Shown here: positions 46,315 through 56,340 of the stretch, one piece after another
Position numbering within the stretch: position 1 is the stretch's first letter
Layout: each line of letters starts with the position of its first letter
Assembly (NCBI GenBank): GCA_009192285.1
Contig: WBVU01000021.1
Location: 186,001-250,000 of the forward strand
Source: Morchella semilibera
Taxonomy: Eukaryota > Ascomycota > Pezizomycetes > Pezizales > Morchellaceae
Length of the DNA stretch: 64,000 nt
Direction: 5' to 3'
The notes under the pieces: model-generated
What the model was told of the DNA's origin: nothing
Databases searched by the model: none
What the model saw: the letters and a program-made list of their open reading frames with translations, nothing else
Position numbers and translations under genes: made by a program

Positions 46315-46868
46315 ACTAGGGGTTACCACCTCGCGACCACGATTTGTGTAAGTTTTAATTCTCTAGCTCGCCTATGGTAGGTACATACATATATACATGT
46401 ACTCTAGTTATGGGGGCCTTCGGCCCCCCCCTCCCCTCTGCCCCTTCCTCCAATTCCTATTCCTGCCAGTTAGACATTTCATATGGCAGCCTTCGGCCTC
46501 CCCCCCAGTTCCCGCCAGTTTGACCCTCATTGCCCTGTGATGCAATTCAGGTTTTGATCCGTTGCCAAGGAAGGGGTCTTTCCACCGCTCATAAACTACA
46601 ACGACACAAACAAAAGCATCGTGGCGTGGCCTAGTGGTAATACACTGGGCTTCGTCATATGACCACGACAGGTTCAAATCCTGGTGGGAGCAGTGATGAG
46701 AATGCCCAATATGGTAGCGACGCTCTTGAGGGATGATACTCATCACGTAAGTCTTTTGTTGCCGGCCCTTTTTATCATTTAATTATTTTTTTAGCCTGGG
46801 GTGCTCTGTATGGTTCGGCGGATGATGTGTCAGAGACTAGGGTTACCACCTCGCGACCGCGAGTTGTT
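46315..46868 (+). repeat. 535-bp dispersed repeat with terminal direct repeats, copy 2
   Basis: Bounded on the left (46315-46347) and right (46836-46868) by ~33-bp direct repeats of the type ACTAGGGTTACCACCTCGCG. The interior aligns with the reverse complement of 640-1174 along its length, including the tRNA-like module (46617-46693) and tail. Non-coding. Confidence 0.8.
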
Positions 46869-47359
46869 GGATTGTGAGCATTACATACATTTATTCATAT
46901 TGGGACCCTGGCCATTTACCTCCCCATCTCCGCCTCCATACCCCACCTTCATACACTTAATCCATACCTTCACCTCCACCCCTTCCACTTGGCCCACCGC
47001 TCTCCCCAACTCCAAGTCACTCCAGTACCGCCCCACATTCAGCGGATGTAAAAAAGATTTTTTCCAACCTTATAGATTTTGATGAGGTGGGCTGGGGTGA
47101 GGGCTAGGGGTCACGGCTCTCGACCGATCAAAGGCTCAAGAGTTCAGAAAACCCAACGACAGTACATAGTAGACGGTGGAGATGCGAGGCTTGAATGGGT
47201 AGCTGTTTTGCAATTGTATAGAGCGTAATATGGGGTGGTGGGGGCGTCGGTTGTGTATCATGCAACAGTCGGTCTCTTCCTAGTTCGAGCACGAGTTTCC
47301 GTTTTCTGCTTAGTTGCACATCCGTTATATAATATAGTAGCCGGCTAGCCGCCACCACT

Positions 47360-47417
47360 CCAAACACCCCACTTCTCTCCAACTACCCCACTTCTCTCCA
47401 ACCACCCCACTTCTCCC
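47360..47417 (+). repeat. 19-bp tandem repeat, three units
   Basis: Three near-identical units of the type CCAACTACCCCACTTCTCT in direct tandem, about 500 bp upstream of the copia-type gag ORF. Confidence 0.7.
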
Positions 47418-47907
47418 GACTCCCCCGCTCCATCTCTTACTCACCTTTTCGAGCAATCGATCATCTTTCCCCAGCGGCGAAGACGCAAAGGTACGATATA
47501 TAGAACTATTATGTGCCCAAGATCAGTGTATGTAACTTTTCCGTACGGTGGAGTTGTTACAAATACTATACGAGGATATCATACATGGTGGAGCCTCTTG
47601 ACCTAGGCACGCTCACAGGTGCAATACTATATATGTGGGGCATAGGATTATTGTATGTCGAGTCATTCCCTGTATCATCAGGTATTCAGTCACATCTCTC
47701 AAATTGTACTCTATTATTGAATCAGTCTCTACTGACACTCCTGAGTATAAATGCAGCGATCCTCTCCTTGGATAGGGATGATCACCCCGCTCAACCAACC
47801 TCTTCACATCTTCAGGTTATCAGTTCAGAACAGCCACCTTAAACGTTTACAGAATTTCTGCTACCTTTAACCTCTACTTGGAAGTACATTTAATCACCAC
47901 CTGAAAC
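47418..47907 (+). other. Leader region of the copia-type gag ORF
   Basis: Contains TATAAA (about 47748) and the sequence GGTTATCAGTTCAGAACAG near 47815, faintly reminiscent of the end of an LTR and its primer site. I could not find a second copy downstream, so an LTR is not demonstrated. Confidence 0.3.
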
Positions 47908-48882
47908 ATGTCCACCGAAGGTTACAAAATTCCAGCGTTATCATATAAGCTTGCTACTCAATGCACTCAGGTTGAGTATGAGGCTTGGAGGGGACTAGCC
48001 TCAAGGATGTTACAGGTCTATGATCTATGGGACATTGTGAATGGAACTACCAGAAGCCCTATCTTGCAGAAGATAGAACCATCCACTTCAAAGGATGTTG
48101 CAATCTCCGACAGAGAACCGAAAAGAGGGGGTACCCAGGAAGAAGTAATCAGATGGGACAGGAAGAATAATATCGCCATCGTATTCCTCCAGAGCAATAT
48201 TGAATTTGATATCCTTCTTTCCCTAGAACCTTCTGACTCAGCTCATGAAATCTGGACCGAAATCGAAAACAGGTTCGATCACAAGTCGATAGACTCTCTA
48301 CACCAATTATTGGCCAGTATCCTCGCGTACCAGCATAAACTGGAGGAGGACATGAAAAGGTTTGGAACGGAATTCGCCGATCTCTGTTCTTCACTCTCTC
48401 AAATTGACAACACAACCGACAATAATTTAGATCCACTCATTCTCGGTCTGCGTCAAGTCAAATCTTTCCTTGAACTTAAGGATTCATTCTTTTTATTCTC
48501 TATGCACCATAAGTCCATTCAATCGTCAGTTGCTGATCTTGAATTACAAGTCAAAATCACCTCCAAGAAGCTATCTGAAACGTTTATAGAGGATGACGCT
48601 TACCGAAATCTTGAAATCTCACAACCTGAACAAAGAAATAGCTTCATAAGAGGACAAGGGGGTCCTGCCATGAAGAAAGAAGGCCTAACACGCATTAGCA
48701 AAAAGACGAAATGCGATTCTAGCTGCACATGGTGCACTAAGAATGGCAAATATGCAAAAGGTCATACATATAGAGACTGTTGGAGGCTTAAAGCTTTCAA
48801 AGGGAAAGGGAGGTCTACCCCAGCAGACGACCTCAATGCTGCGTCCGGATCTGGAACAGCGTCGTTCTATACTTCGTTTTGA
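47908..48882 (+). CDS. Copia-type Gag polyprotein, gag-only ORF
   Basis: A 324-residue intact frame resembling the Gag of Ty1/copia elements (UBN2-like Gag family). The N-terminal half has the family's pattern of a Trp-containing helix early on, then SAHEIWTEIENRF (about residues 109-121). A helical region leads to a CCHC zinc knuckle near residues 273-291 of unusual spacing (C-X2-C-X9-H-X4-C, CTWC...GHTYRDC). In a complete element the protease, integrase, reverse transcriptase and RNase H would follow in the same frame. Here a TGA at 48880 closes the frame, and the next kilobase shows no pol similarity. It may be a deleted element that kept an open gag or a host-recruited gag gene. The lack of any stop or frameshift argues against great age or neutrality. 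Confidence 0.7.
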   Translation: MSTEGYKIPALSYKLATQCTQVEYEAWRGLASRMLQVYDLWDIVNGTTRSPILQKIEPSTSKDVAISDREPKRGGTQEEVIRWDRKNNIAIVFLQSNIEFDILLSLEPSDSAHEIWTEIENRFDHKSIDSLHQLLASILAYQHKLEEDMKRFGTEFADLCSSLSQIDNTTDNNLDPLILGLRQVKSFLELKDSFFLFSMHHKSIQSSVADLELQVKITSKKLSETFIEDDAYRNLEISQPEQRNSFIRGQGGPAMKKEGLTRISKKTKCDSSCTWCTKNGKYAKGHTYRDCWRLKAFKGKGRSTPADDLNAASGSGTASFYTSF

Positions 48883-49469
48883 TAGGGAAAGGTTGGGGAT
48901 CCGGGCATGGTTAGTCTATGTTTAAGAGTAGTATATGTAAGAATTAGTAGTAGGTCTGAAATAGAAATAAGGACCCGGACAAGGGCGGGGAGACTTTATT
49001 GAGTGAAGTCGTATTTTATACACTACCGAAGGGCACAGTGTTTAAAGTTGGGAAAGAACACGAACGGGGGGGAAAATGCGCGGCTCTTCGACCAAAAACA
49101 ATTGTGTCTGTTGATAACATCGACTGTAAATATATACCCTTTCATAAAGATCCCGCAAGACTGGCGAGGTACTTTCCTCCGTGGTTTGGGGAACTGTCAA
49201 GATGTGACTTGAAGTGAGGAAGATGAGGCTAGCTAGGGCTCACCTGCACGTATCGAAAGCTGCAGTGGGCTTTTATATCCTTTACGACCTGTAATGGCTC
49301 CTGCGGATTTTACATAGGCTGGATAGTTTAAGCTGGATTCCCCTCTAGATAACAGGTGCCCAATTCTTCACTTCATCGTAATGGGTCTACCCAGAGGGCC
49401 TTTATGCGCAAAAGATTCGAGCCTGCTGACCCATTGCTGAGGAGATCACAGAGAAAAGGAACAAGAAAT
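48883..49469. other. Region after gag, no pol detected
   Basis: No integrase or reverse transcriptase motif in any frame. The ORFs at 48999-49217 are short and unrecognised. Confidence 0.5.
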
Positions 49470-49564
49470 GCACTGGTTGGGAATCGAACCCAAGCTCCCC
49501 CCGATTTTATAATTTTTTAATGTTTTTTGTGAGAGTGCTGTGCTGTCCACTATACTACCTGTGC
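49470..49564 (-). repeat. tRNA-like gene or repeat with intron-like insert (best preserved copy)
   Basis: On the minus strand the acceptor ends GCACAGG and CCAGTGC pair at six of seven positions. The T arm TTGGG-TTCGATT-CCCAA is perfect, with a consensus box B (GGTTCGATTCC). Box A-like sequence is TAGTATAGTGGACAGC. The anticodon-like arm CTCTC/GGGGG contains an A/T-rich insert (AAAAAACATTAAAAAATTAT) matching 9458-9554. Position 33 is not the usual T, and no clear anticodon can be assigned. It might still be a real intron-containing tRNA. Confidence 0.55.
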
Positions 49565-50961
49565 CTGTTTTATATATGCTCCTGGGTGTCCTATAGCCCG
49601 GTGACAAAACATATTTGAGAGCGGAAATGATATCTGGTGATAATTAGGGGTATGTAACGCCCGAGTCGAGCGCAAAGTTGACTTCTAGGGTGAGCCACTT
49701 GCCCGCTTTATTCTCCATTTTCGTAGAGCCGATCGATTATGATAGCGATTTTCTACTTTCATTCTTCTTGCTTTGGAAGGAGCCCCTAGGGTGGTCATAG
49801 AGCTATAAGTTTCGAAAGTGGGGTCTACCTTGACTTATGGGCGACCTCGGACTCGCATAGATCCACTGTCGCTTCCCGGGTTCTGGGTTCTCTAAGAACC
49901 CACATATCCAATAAGGGTTGTAGCTATGCGAGAGTGATAATCTGTGCATACCGATCATTGACCTTACACCTGATTGCCAAGGCCAATATCTAACCCTAAC
50001 CCTTCCACACCCAGTCCCTGACCCTCTTTTTTTTTGTTTACATCATTAATTGTATCCAGCCCGAAGGCTACGACAATATCATACTGCCCCTGAACTCCCC
50101 ACACTTCCGCCTCTATCTATAACAAAGGAAAAGAAAAACCCAAAGCTTGCACAATGAAACAACATAAGAGACTACCCCACCCCATGCCATTGCTCGTACG
50201 TACCCCCCCTCCCCTATTCTCTACCTCCCGCCCCTCACCTCCCCAGGTCTCCCCATCCCATGCCGAGCTCTCTCTCTTCCGCCACTTCCTCCGCTTCTCT
50301 TCCCCCCCTCTCCCGCCAGTACTCTCTCCACTCCCTGACCCTTATCGATAGATAAATGTTTATAATTAACGTATATCACAACGCCCCACTACCCAATCTT
50401 AGGACAGGAATCCAGAGCTTCAATCCCTCCGAAGGCAGCTAAGGAAATGTCATAAGCCCCGCTATTTTGCGTTTGTCTTAAGCCGCCACCTACCGCCGCG
50501 GGTGGACCCCCGCAGCCGATGAGGCTTCCAGAGGTGGCAAAGTGTGGGCCCCCCTAATGGCCTACCCCGACAAATATACCCCTATAAGCTGTACTGGCGG
50601 CAGCTACTGGTTGTGTAAGTGTTGATCTTTCAACCACCTCTAAGCTATTTCTGGCGGGATGCGGTGGAAACGGAGTGGTGATCTGTATATAGTAAGCTGG
50701 TCGACACCGAAGCGCCTTTGGGGGGACACACGCCCTGAACGTCGTTATCTAATTTGCTGGCCGCTGATGCAGAGTTACCGGTGCTTTAGCTGTTAAGCAG
50801 GTACGCTAGTGGTGAAAAACATCTATCTTGTTTCTGGTACCCGAGGGGGGTAATTGGAAACAAGGATTAGGCCGGAGGTAAACTATAACAACCACAATCA
50901 ATTTCTAACTGGCTTTATCTATCAATGGCCGATATCGCTTGCCAAAAATAGACAAATAGAA
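49565..50961. other. Intergenic, no gene seen
   Basis: A CTAACCCTAACCC motif is at 49990 and a run of 9 T at about 50027. An imperfect stem (CTCGCATAG with CTATGCGAG, 49853-49932) encloses a small hairpin. No gene. Confidence 0.45.
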
Positions 50962-51060
50962 CGCCGGGATTGGTTGAACCCAGGTTTCCCTGCGTTTTTA
51001 TAAATAATTCTTAGTGTTTTTTGTCATCATGGGGGTGTATGAATTATCATACTAATAGTG
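50962..51060 (-). repeat. tRNA-derived repeat with intron-like insert, copy 5 (decayed)
   Basis: The minus strand has a T arm CCTGGGTTCAACCAATCCCGG and the insert GACAAAAAACACTAAGAATT. Box A has decayed. Same family as 9458 and 49470. Confidence 0.45.
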
Positions 51061-51822
51061 CTTATTGCTCTGCTTCCTCTAGTTGATAACATCTTAGGCA
51101 CGGGGATGACAAGCAGGAACGAAAAATCCGGTATGGATGGGCAGAGCGGGAATGAGATTCTAAGTTCGAGAAACATATTTCATCTATTCCATTACTTTCA
51201 TATATTTAAATAAGTTGGGGCCTCGTATCATTATCATCATTTTGTATATTCAGCCTACGGGGTTCGGTCTACTTCGTTGTTATCCCTTTATTAATGAGGA
51301 AAGTTGTACCCTACCTCCGGAGAGTGGGGGGAGGGGTTTTCCATAGCCTACTGGCTGCAGGCATGTATGGGATATCAATCAATCAACCAATGAATCCGTA
51401 GGACTCTTCCCCCTGGGGTGTTTCCAATCAAGACGTTATGTGAGCCGTATGGGCCTTTGGGGGGCTCCGGTGTACCGCAGCAGGCCAAAAAGGCGCCTCA
51501 GCCATGTCTCTAGACTATCTAGCTATGGTCAATATTTCATTAAAGCTGGATACTCATCTCCTGGTCTTGCATAGCAGATCCATTATCGAGATCATCAGGC
51601 GTTAGCGGTGTACTCTAAGATCCTTCAACAAGAAAATAAAATTCAGGTACATATCTGCCTAATACATTAGGCCATTCTACTTATAAGCTTCCCTTTTAAT
51701 CCTCGTTGCTCCACCTCAGGGCCGTAGCCACTGAATTGGATCCCGTTGAACCCATATACCCCCAACAAAGTCTTAAATATCCCCCCTCCCCCAAACCCTT
51801 TGACGTCTAGACTCACCCCAGG
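51061..51822. other. Intergenic, no gene seen
   Basis: No recognisable feature. Confidence 0.45.
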
Positions 51823-52304
51823 CTACTTCTGCGGCGCCGTGATTGTGGGGGGAGCAACGACGATGCGGTACCGTGGAGGCGGTGCTAATATTTCCAGAGA
51901 TATGCCAGTCCTGGCGAGCGGTACACCACCTGGGCAGGATTGAAGACTACCCCCACCACAGGCCCCGCCGGTAAAGGGCCCCGGAAAAGCGCCGCTCGCA
52001 ATGGAAGCAGCAGTCTGTCCTCCCGGCATGTCAGAACGGTTGAGCCTCCAGAGGGGTATTTTCCCCACCCCCCCCCCCACCTCCTGACCCACCCCGAGAG
52101 CGCGAAGCTCCAACTCGCTCCTGCTTCCGCGCGGCAAGGCGGGCAGCGGAGTCTGGGACCCATCTCGTTCCTCCTCAGCCGCGGAATTACCCCCCGGCGG
52201 TCAGCGGGGCTCTGCCGGTGTTTGTCGAGAGCCTCGATCCTTTTCCGACGTGTCTTGCGCGGAGAGAGCGCCGGATCGCCGGTGGCTGCTGGGGGTGCTA
52301 TCAC
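51823..52304 (-). other. GC-rich, possibly coding stretch
   Basis: A sharply GC-rich block with overlapping open frames on both strands. On the minus strand the frame ending at 51823 (104 codons) and the frame starting at 52304 (139 codons, Arg/Lys-rich N terminus) both look partly protein-like, as if a single gene were split by a frameshift or intron. I recognise no domain. GC-rich islands elsewhere in this window coincide with small genes. Confidence 0.3.
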
Positions 52305-52378
52305 CGATATAGGCTAGGGATAAGGCGGGCGCTGGTGTAGAAGGGTGTAATCATCCGGCGGAGCACCGGGGGGGAGGT

Positions 52379-52755
52379 CATGGGCTATCACTCGCATCAT
52401 GGGCTATCACTCGATGGTCCAGGGTGTTGATTACGGGCCTATACCCCTCCGTAACCTCCGGTGTGTTCCAGGATCAAGGGATGGGGGATGTTGACACTTT
52501 GGTCGTGGGGGCAGTGGATGCGCAGTAGGGGAATGCCTAGACAGGCAAAACACCGCGGGGCAGAGTCATGTCCTATCATTCGCATCACATGCTATCACTC
52601 GATGGGTTCAGTGTGTTGATTACGGACCTATACCACTCTGTAACCTTTGGTTCATTCTAGAATGAAGGTTTAGGGCGTGGACGCGCAGTAGGAGAAAACG
52701 TAAACGAGTGGTGGAAACGTTGTATATTCGGAGATGGATGGATATGAACATGAAC
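52379..52755 (+). repeat. 188-bp tandem duplication
   Basis: Unit 1 starts at 52379 and unit 2 at 52567. Shared blocks are GCTATCACTCGATGG, GTGTTGATTACGG and GCGCAGTAGG in the same order. Unit 1 itself contains a 21-bp internal repeat (CATGGGCTATCACTCG twice). Confidence 0.7.
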
Positions 52756-53000
52756 CAGCACTCCCAAGCTATTTCCTAGCATTTTCACCCAGTATGTGTA
52801 GTTACAAGGGGTATTGCCAGAGAGTATGGAAAAAGAAAAAACGAAAGAGCGAAAAACATTGCAGAACCAGATTGTAACATTTACTTTGAACCCTATGCTA
52901 CAAGTGTACCTATCCACACCACCGCCTGTGCAGCACAACCACAGTCGTGCCCCTCACCCCGCGCCCAGAACGACAACGGGAGCTCGAAAGCGCACCGGTA

Positions 53001-53528
53001 CTAAAAGCTAGATCTGTCACCAGTCAGCACCCATCCACAAAGCGGGGCAAGTCCACCAACCCACCCCGCAATCGGCGCCCAGCGACTCTGCATCCACGCG
53101 ATGCCCACGCCGACAAGACAGCCAGCACAGACAGTGGAGACAATGGCAACAACGTACCGGCGGGGGACAGGGGGCTCCTGGGGCGCGGCGTCCAGCTCGC
53201 CAAAGGTGGCGACAAACATTAGGGGGCGGCCCGCGTGCTGTGAGGCGGCAAGGTACGGCGCGACGACGGCCCAGTCGCGTTGCTGCTCGGGTGTGGCGCG
53301 CGCGTGGTAGGAGTGTAGGATTTCGGCTAGGGTGCGGCGGGGGGCGGTGGTGTGCGCTGCTGTGTGGGCGGGGGTGGGGACTTGGGGGGTGGTGGGGGCG
53401 GTGGGTTCGGCGGGCTGGGGCGCTGGTGTGGTGGGGGCCATGGACGCTGGGGCTGGTGGGTCGTTGGTCGTGGTGGGGGTGGGGGTGGGGGTGGTGGTGG
53501 AGTCGGTGGGGCTGGTCTGGTCGGCCAT
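53001..53528 (-). CDS. Pro/Thr-rich small membrane protein, unknown function
   Basis: About 175 residues from the ATG at 53526-53528, which has a textbook context (CCACCATGGC) and a C/A-rich leader on the minus strand. The first ~70 residues are Pro/Thr/Ala-rich low complexity. A soluble helical part follows (about 72-100, LAEILHSYHARATPEQQRDW). Two hydrophobic segments lie near the C terminus (about 126-145 and 151-167). The frame is open another 45 codons upstream, but that part reads as leader. The many plus-strand frames here are shadows of the Pro/Thr codons. It is likely a small integral membrane protein with a disordered cytosolic or extracellular head. No family recognised. Confidence 0.6.
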   Translation of the reverse strand: MADQTSPTDSTTTPTPTPTTTNDPPAPASMAPTTPAPQPAEPTAPTTPQVPTPAHTAAHTTAPRRTLAEILHSYHARATPEQQRDWAVVAPYLAASQHAGRPLMFVATFGELDAAPQEPPVPRRYVVAIVSTVCAGCLVGVGIAWMQSRWAPIAGWVGGLAPLCGWVLTGDRSSF

Positions 53529-54986
53529 GGTGGATGATTGGATGGATGGTTTTGTGGGACGGGTGAAGGTGAGGTTGAGGTTAGTCGGAGGCGATTCAAA
53601 AAGTGGGCTACCAACGGACGGTGGATGAATGCCTTGTGTTCGGCTCAGGGTAGGGCACCACACACATAATCACAATGTCACAGCGTGACGGCTAGTCAGG
53701 GGAGCTCTGTAGAAGTACGTCAGCCCGTTATCGTCCCGCCACCAATGTATGTAACCTCTCTGGGCCTAGCTGGAGTCGTCCGCGGTAGAATTGGGTCTGT
53801 TGGTTGACTGACTGGGGTGGTCATTGAATGGCACGGGCTGCCAGCCAGCTGCGGAGACAATGTCATGGGTGTCTTTCTTGTGGTAGCCTGTTTGTAAAAC
53901 CGTAGCTCCCGGGAAATGGTAATGACGGTGAATGATCCCGCAAGCATTAATTCAACTCTCTCCCGACATGCATCATCCGCTGGGGAACCCGGTGTAGAGA
54001 AGATAGAAACAGTACAGCATCTCGACGTGGTGGGGGATGGAGAGCTATTGAATAGAGGGCGTGAGGGGGGTTATATACGACCACAGAGCTGCCCCGCGCC
54101 CACATGCACAGACAAAAAACAGCAACAACGACGAAAGACAATCGTGTCTTCACGATGCTCCACCGCATGCCAGGCACAACCTGTCTTGACGGGTCAGGTC
54201 GCGGAGATAGATGTCGCGGCAGGTACAGCCGGGGGTTCGAGGTTTAGGGCCTGCAGGCGGGTTTTGTATCATAGGGCTACGAGTAGTGGATAGAAAAATG
54301 GTTCGGTGTGCAGAGGGGTGCGGGGAATACATCCCTCTCCTCCGGTTTCTGGCTTTATACACTACAGCGTTATTGGGATCTTGATGTTGGGCTACATGGG
54401 GTCTCATGGGGTCACTTTGGTGGGGGCATCTTCACCTGGATAGGTTCTCCAAGAGCATGCGGTTTCTCACTATATTTCAGTGCGGTTAAGAACATGCATT
54501 ACCTGTCGGGATGTTGAGCGATATAAGAAACGGAAGTAAGGGAGGTAAAAAAAAGGTGGGGTAAATCAGGTTTTTAATTGAGATGAGAACGATGAGTGTA
54601 TTTTGGAGGTTAGTAAGGCGCATATGAAGGAACACTGTTTCAATGAACATAAAAAGCCCACTGGGCGGAATGGGACCGCAGACAGCAACGGAGGTAGCAA
54701 CGAAATGGTAGAAGCTAGAACGAAAGACTAGGGACCACATAGGATAATGAACCTGAAGAAGAAAAGGTTTAACAAAATGAGTAAAGGCTCCGAGTTATAA
54801 ATACAACGAGGTGATCATGCCAGCCAGGGCACGAAGGAGCTTTGGTAAAAAATAAAAAATTGCGTTGTGGCACATCTAGCCAGATAGAAACTGCACCTGG
54901 GTACGTGGAATTAGCAACCGTCTCCCCATTTATATCTGATATCCGGTAACCAAGAATCACTTACCCAGTGCCACACAAACCCCCCC
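53529..54986. other. Intergenic between two small minus-strand genes
   Basis: Contains the leader of the gene ending at 53001 on its left. Remaining ORFs (53916-54407, 54486-54740) are unrecognised. Confidence 0.4.
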
Positions 54987-55448
54987 TCACTCACAACCGC
55001 TGCACACCCCCACCTCCTCCGCGACCTCCTCAACCCCGTCCCCAGAAGCCACCCCCATCCCATCCCCGTCCACCCCGGTCTCAGACCCCCCAGCGCCACC
55101 CCGCTCACCAAACCCCCAATCAATCTCACTCCCGTCCTCGCTGCCATCACTCACCGCACCCACCGGAAACCCGAGGTCCCCCACGGCGCGCAAGAAAGCC
55201 TGATACGGCGCCTCCAGGGCCTCGTTGCAGGCCGCCAGGGCCGCCGCGGACCCGCCCGCGTCGCGCACCGAAATGTAGCTGTCGAGCATGGCGCCAAAGG
55301 CGCGGGAGGCGGCGATGGCGGCGTCGAGGAGCGCGGTGTAGGCTGCTTTTTCGTCGGGACTCATGGTGAAGGGGTTGGTTGGGGCCGTGGGGTCGGGGGT
55401 TTGGGGTGCCGGCGCGCTGGAGGGGGTGGGCGGAGTGGTGGTGGTCAT
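54987..55448 (-). CDS. Pro/Thr-rich small acidic protein, unknown function
   Basis: A frame of 153 residues. The start (ATATCATGACC) follows a C-rich leader. The first ~27 residues are Thr/Pro/Ala-rich. A helical, Ala-rich segment follows (about 29-95, beginning MSPDEKAAYTALLDAAIAAS), then an acidic Gly/Glu/Asp-rich tail ending CSGCE. No signal peptide or membrane segment. Its low-complexity Pro/Thr head resembles that of the gene 1.5 kb away at 53001-53528, although the rest does not match. The C terminus may continue in another exon. No family recognised. Confidence 0.55.
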   Translation of the reverse strand: MTTTTPPTPSSAPAPQTPDPTAPTNPFTMSPDEKAAYTALLDAAIAASRAFGAMLDSYISVRDAGGSAAALAACNEALEAPYQAFLRAVGDLGFPVGAVSDGSEDGSEIDWGFGERGGAGGSETGVDGDGMGVASGDGVEEVAEEVGVCSGCE

Positions 55449-56335
55449 GATATGAGCTTGCGGAGGTAATGTTATGTGGGGAGAGATGTAGCTAGTAGTG
55501 GTGCGAAATGGTAGTTGGATATTGGGAGGTGGTTTATTGACGGTGAGGTTGGAGTTGTTGTAGGACGTTACCAGGGGGACCGGTCAGCTATGGGCTACCC
55601 CAATATTCCGCGCTTAATTACGTCCCACTAGTGCGGGTAGGTGCCGCTAGCACTCATAAGCCTGTCGCAGTGTCCGGTGAATTGTATATACTTAACTGAT
55701 ACATATAGATAACGTATCATAACCAGAGAAGCAACCGACCTCTCAGGAGGACGTTGCATGGTATATGGAACGAGGAACATATAAGAGACTCCCTGGAGTT
55801 ATAAAAATCTGGTCAAGTACACATCCAAACCAAGCCAAAGCCCACTCCAAAGCAGTGCCGTCGATAGATAGAGATAAATCAAGACAACGATATCTACATA
55901 GGGATATCCAGGTTACACTTCCGGCTCCTCGTTCCGGTAGTTGTATATTCTTCGGAACATCCCGATGCTACCCTTGACGGCTTTCCTGGCGACGATCACT
56001 TCCCTGATGCAACGCTATAGAATTGATCAACCCGCGGCAGGTAAAGGTTAGAAACTATCATTCTCCGTAGAATGAAACCCAGAAGGTGAGCATAGGATTG
56101 TGAAAATAGGGGCACATGTCGCCTCCAGGTCACGTCCCGCAATAGAGATACAGTGTTTCCCCATTGGCATAGAAAGGACTCTACGCCAGAGGGATTAAGA
56201 CACGAATCGGCAGTACTGCTGCGGATCAGGGGAATGATAGGGCTGTCGTAATTCACGTCGGTATCTGGTGCGGGGAAATGTATCCAGGGTGTCGCTGCAA
56301 GGTGGGGTGAGGTGAAGTAAGGTCGCAACCATGAC
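55449..56335. other. Intergenic, no gene seen
   Basis: The left ~100 bp is the probable promoter and leader of the minus-strand gene. The ORF at 55996-56451 minus runs into the old LTR and is not convincing. Confidence 0.4.
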
Positions 56336-56340
56336 CAAAC

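Noticed and set aside
53240-53628. Gly/Val/Trp-rich plus-strand ORFs
   Set aside because: They are antisense shadows of the Pro/Thr codons of the minus-strand gene.
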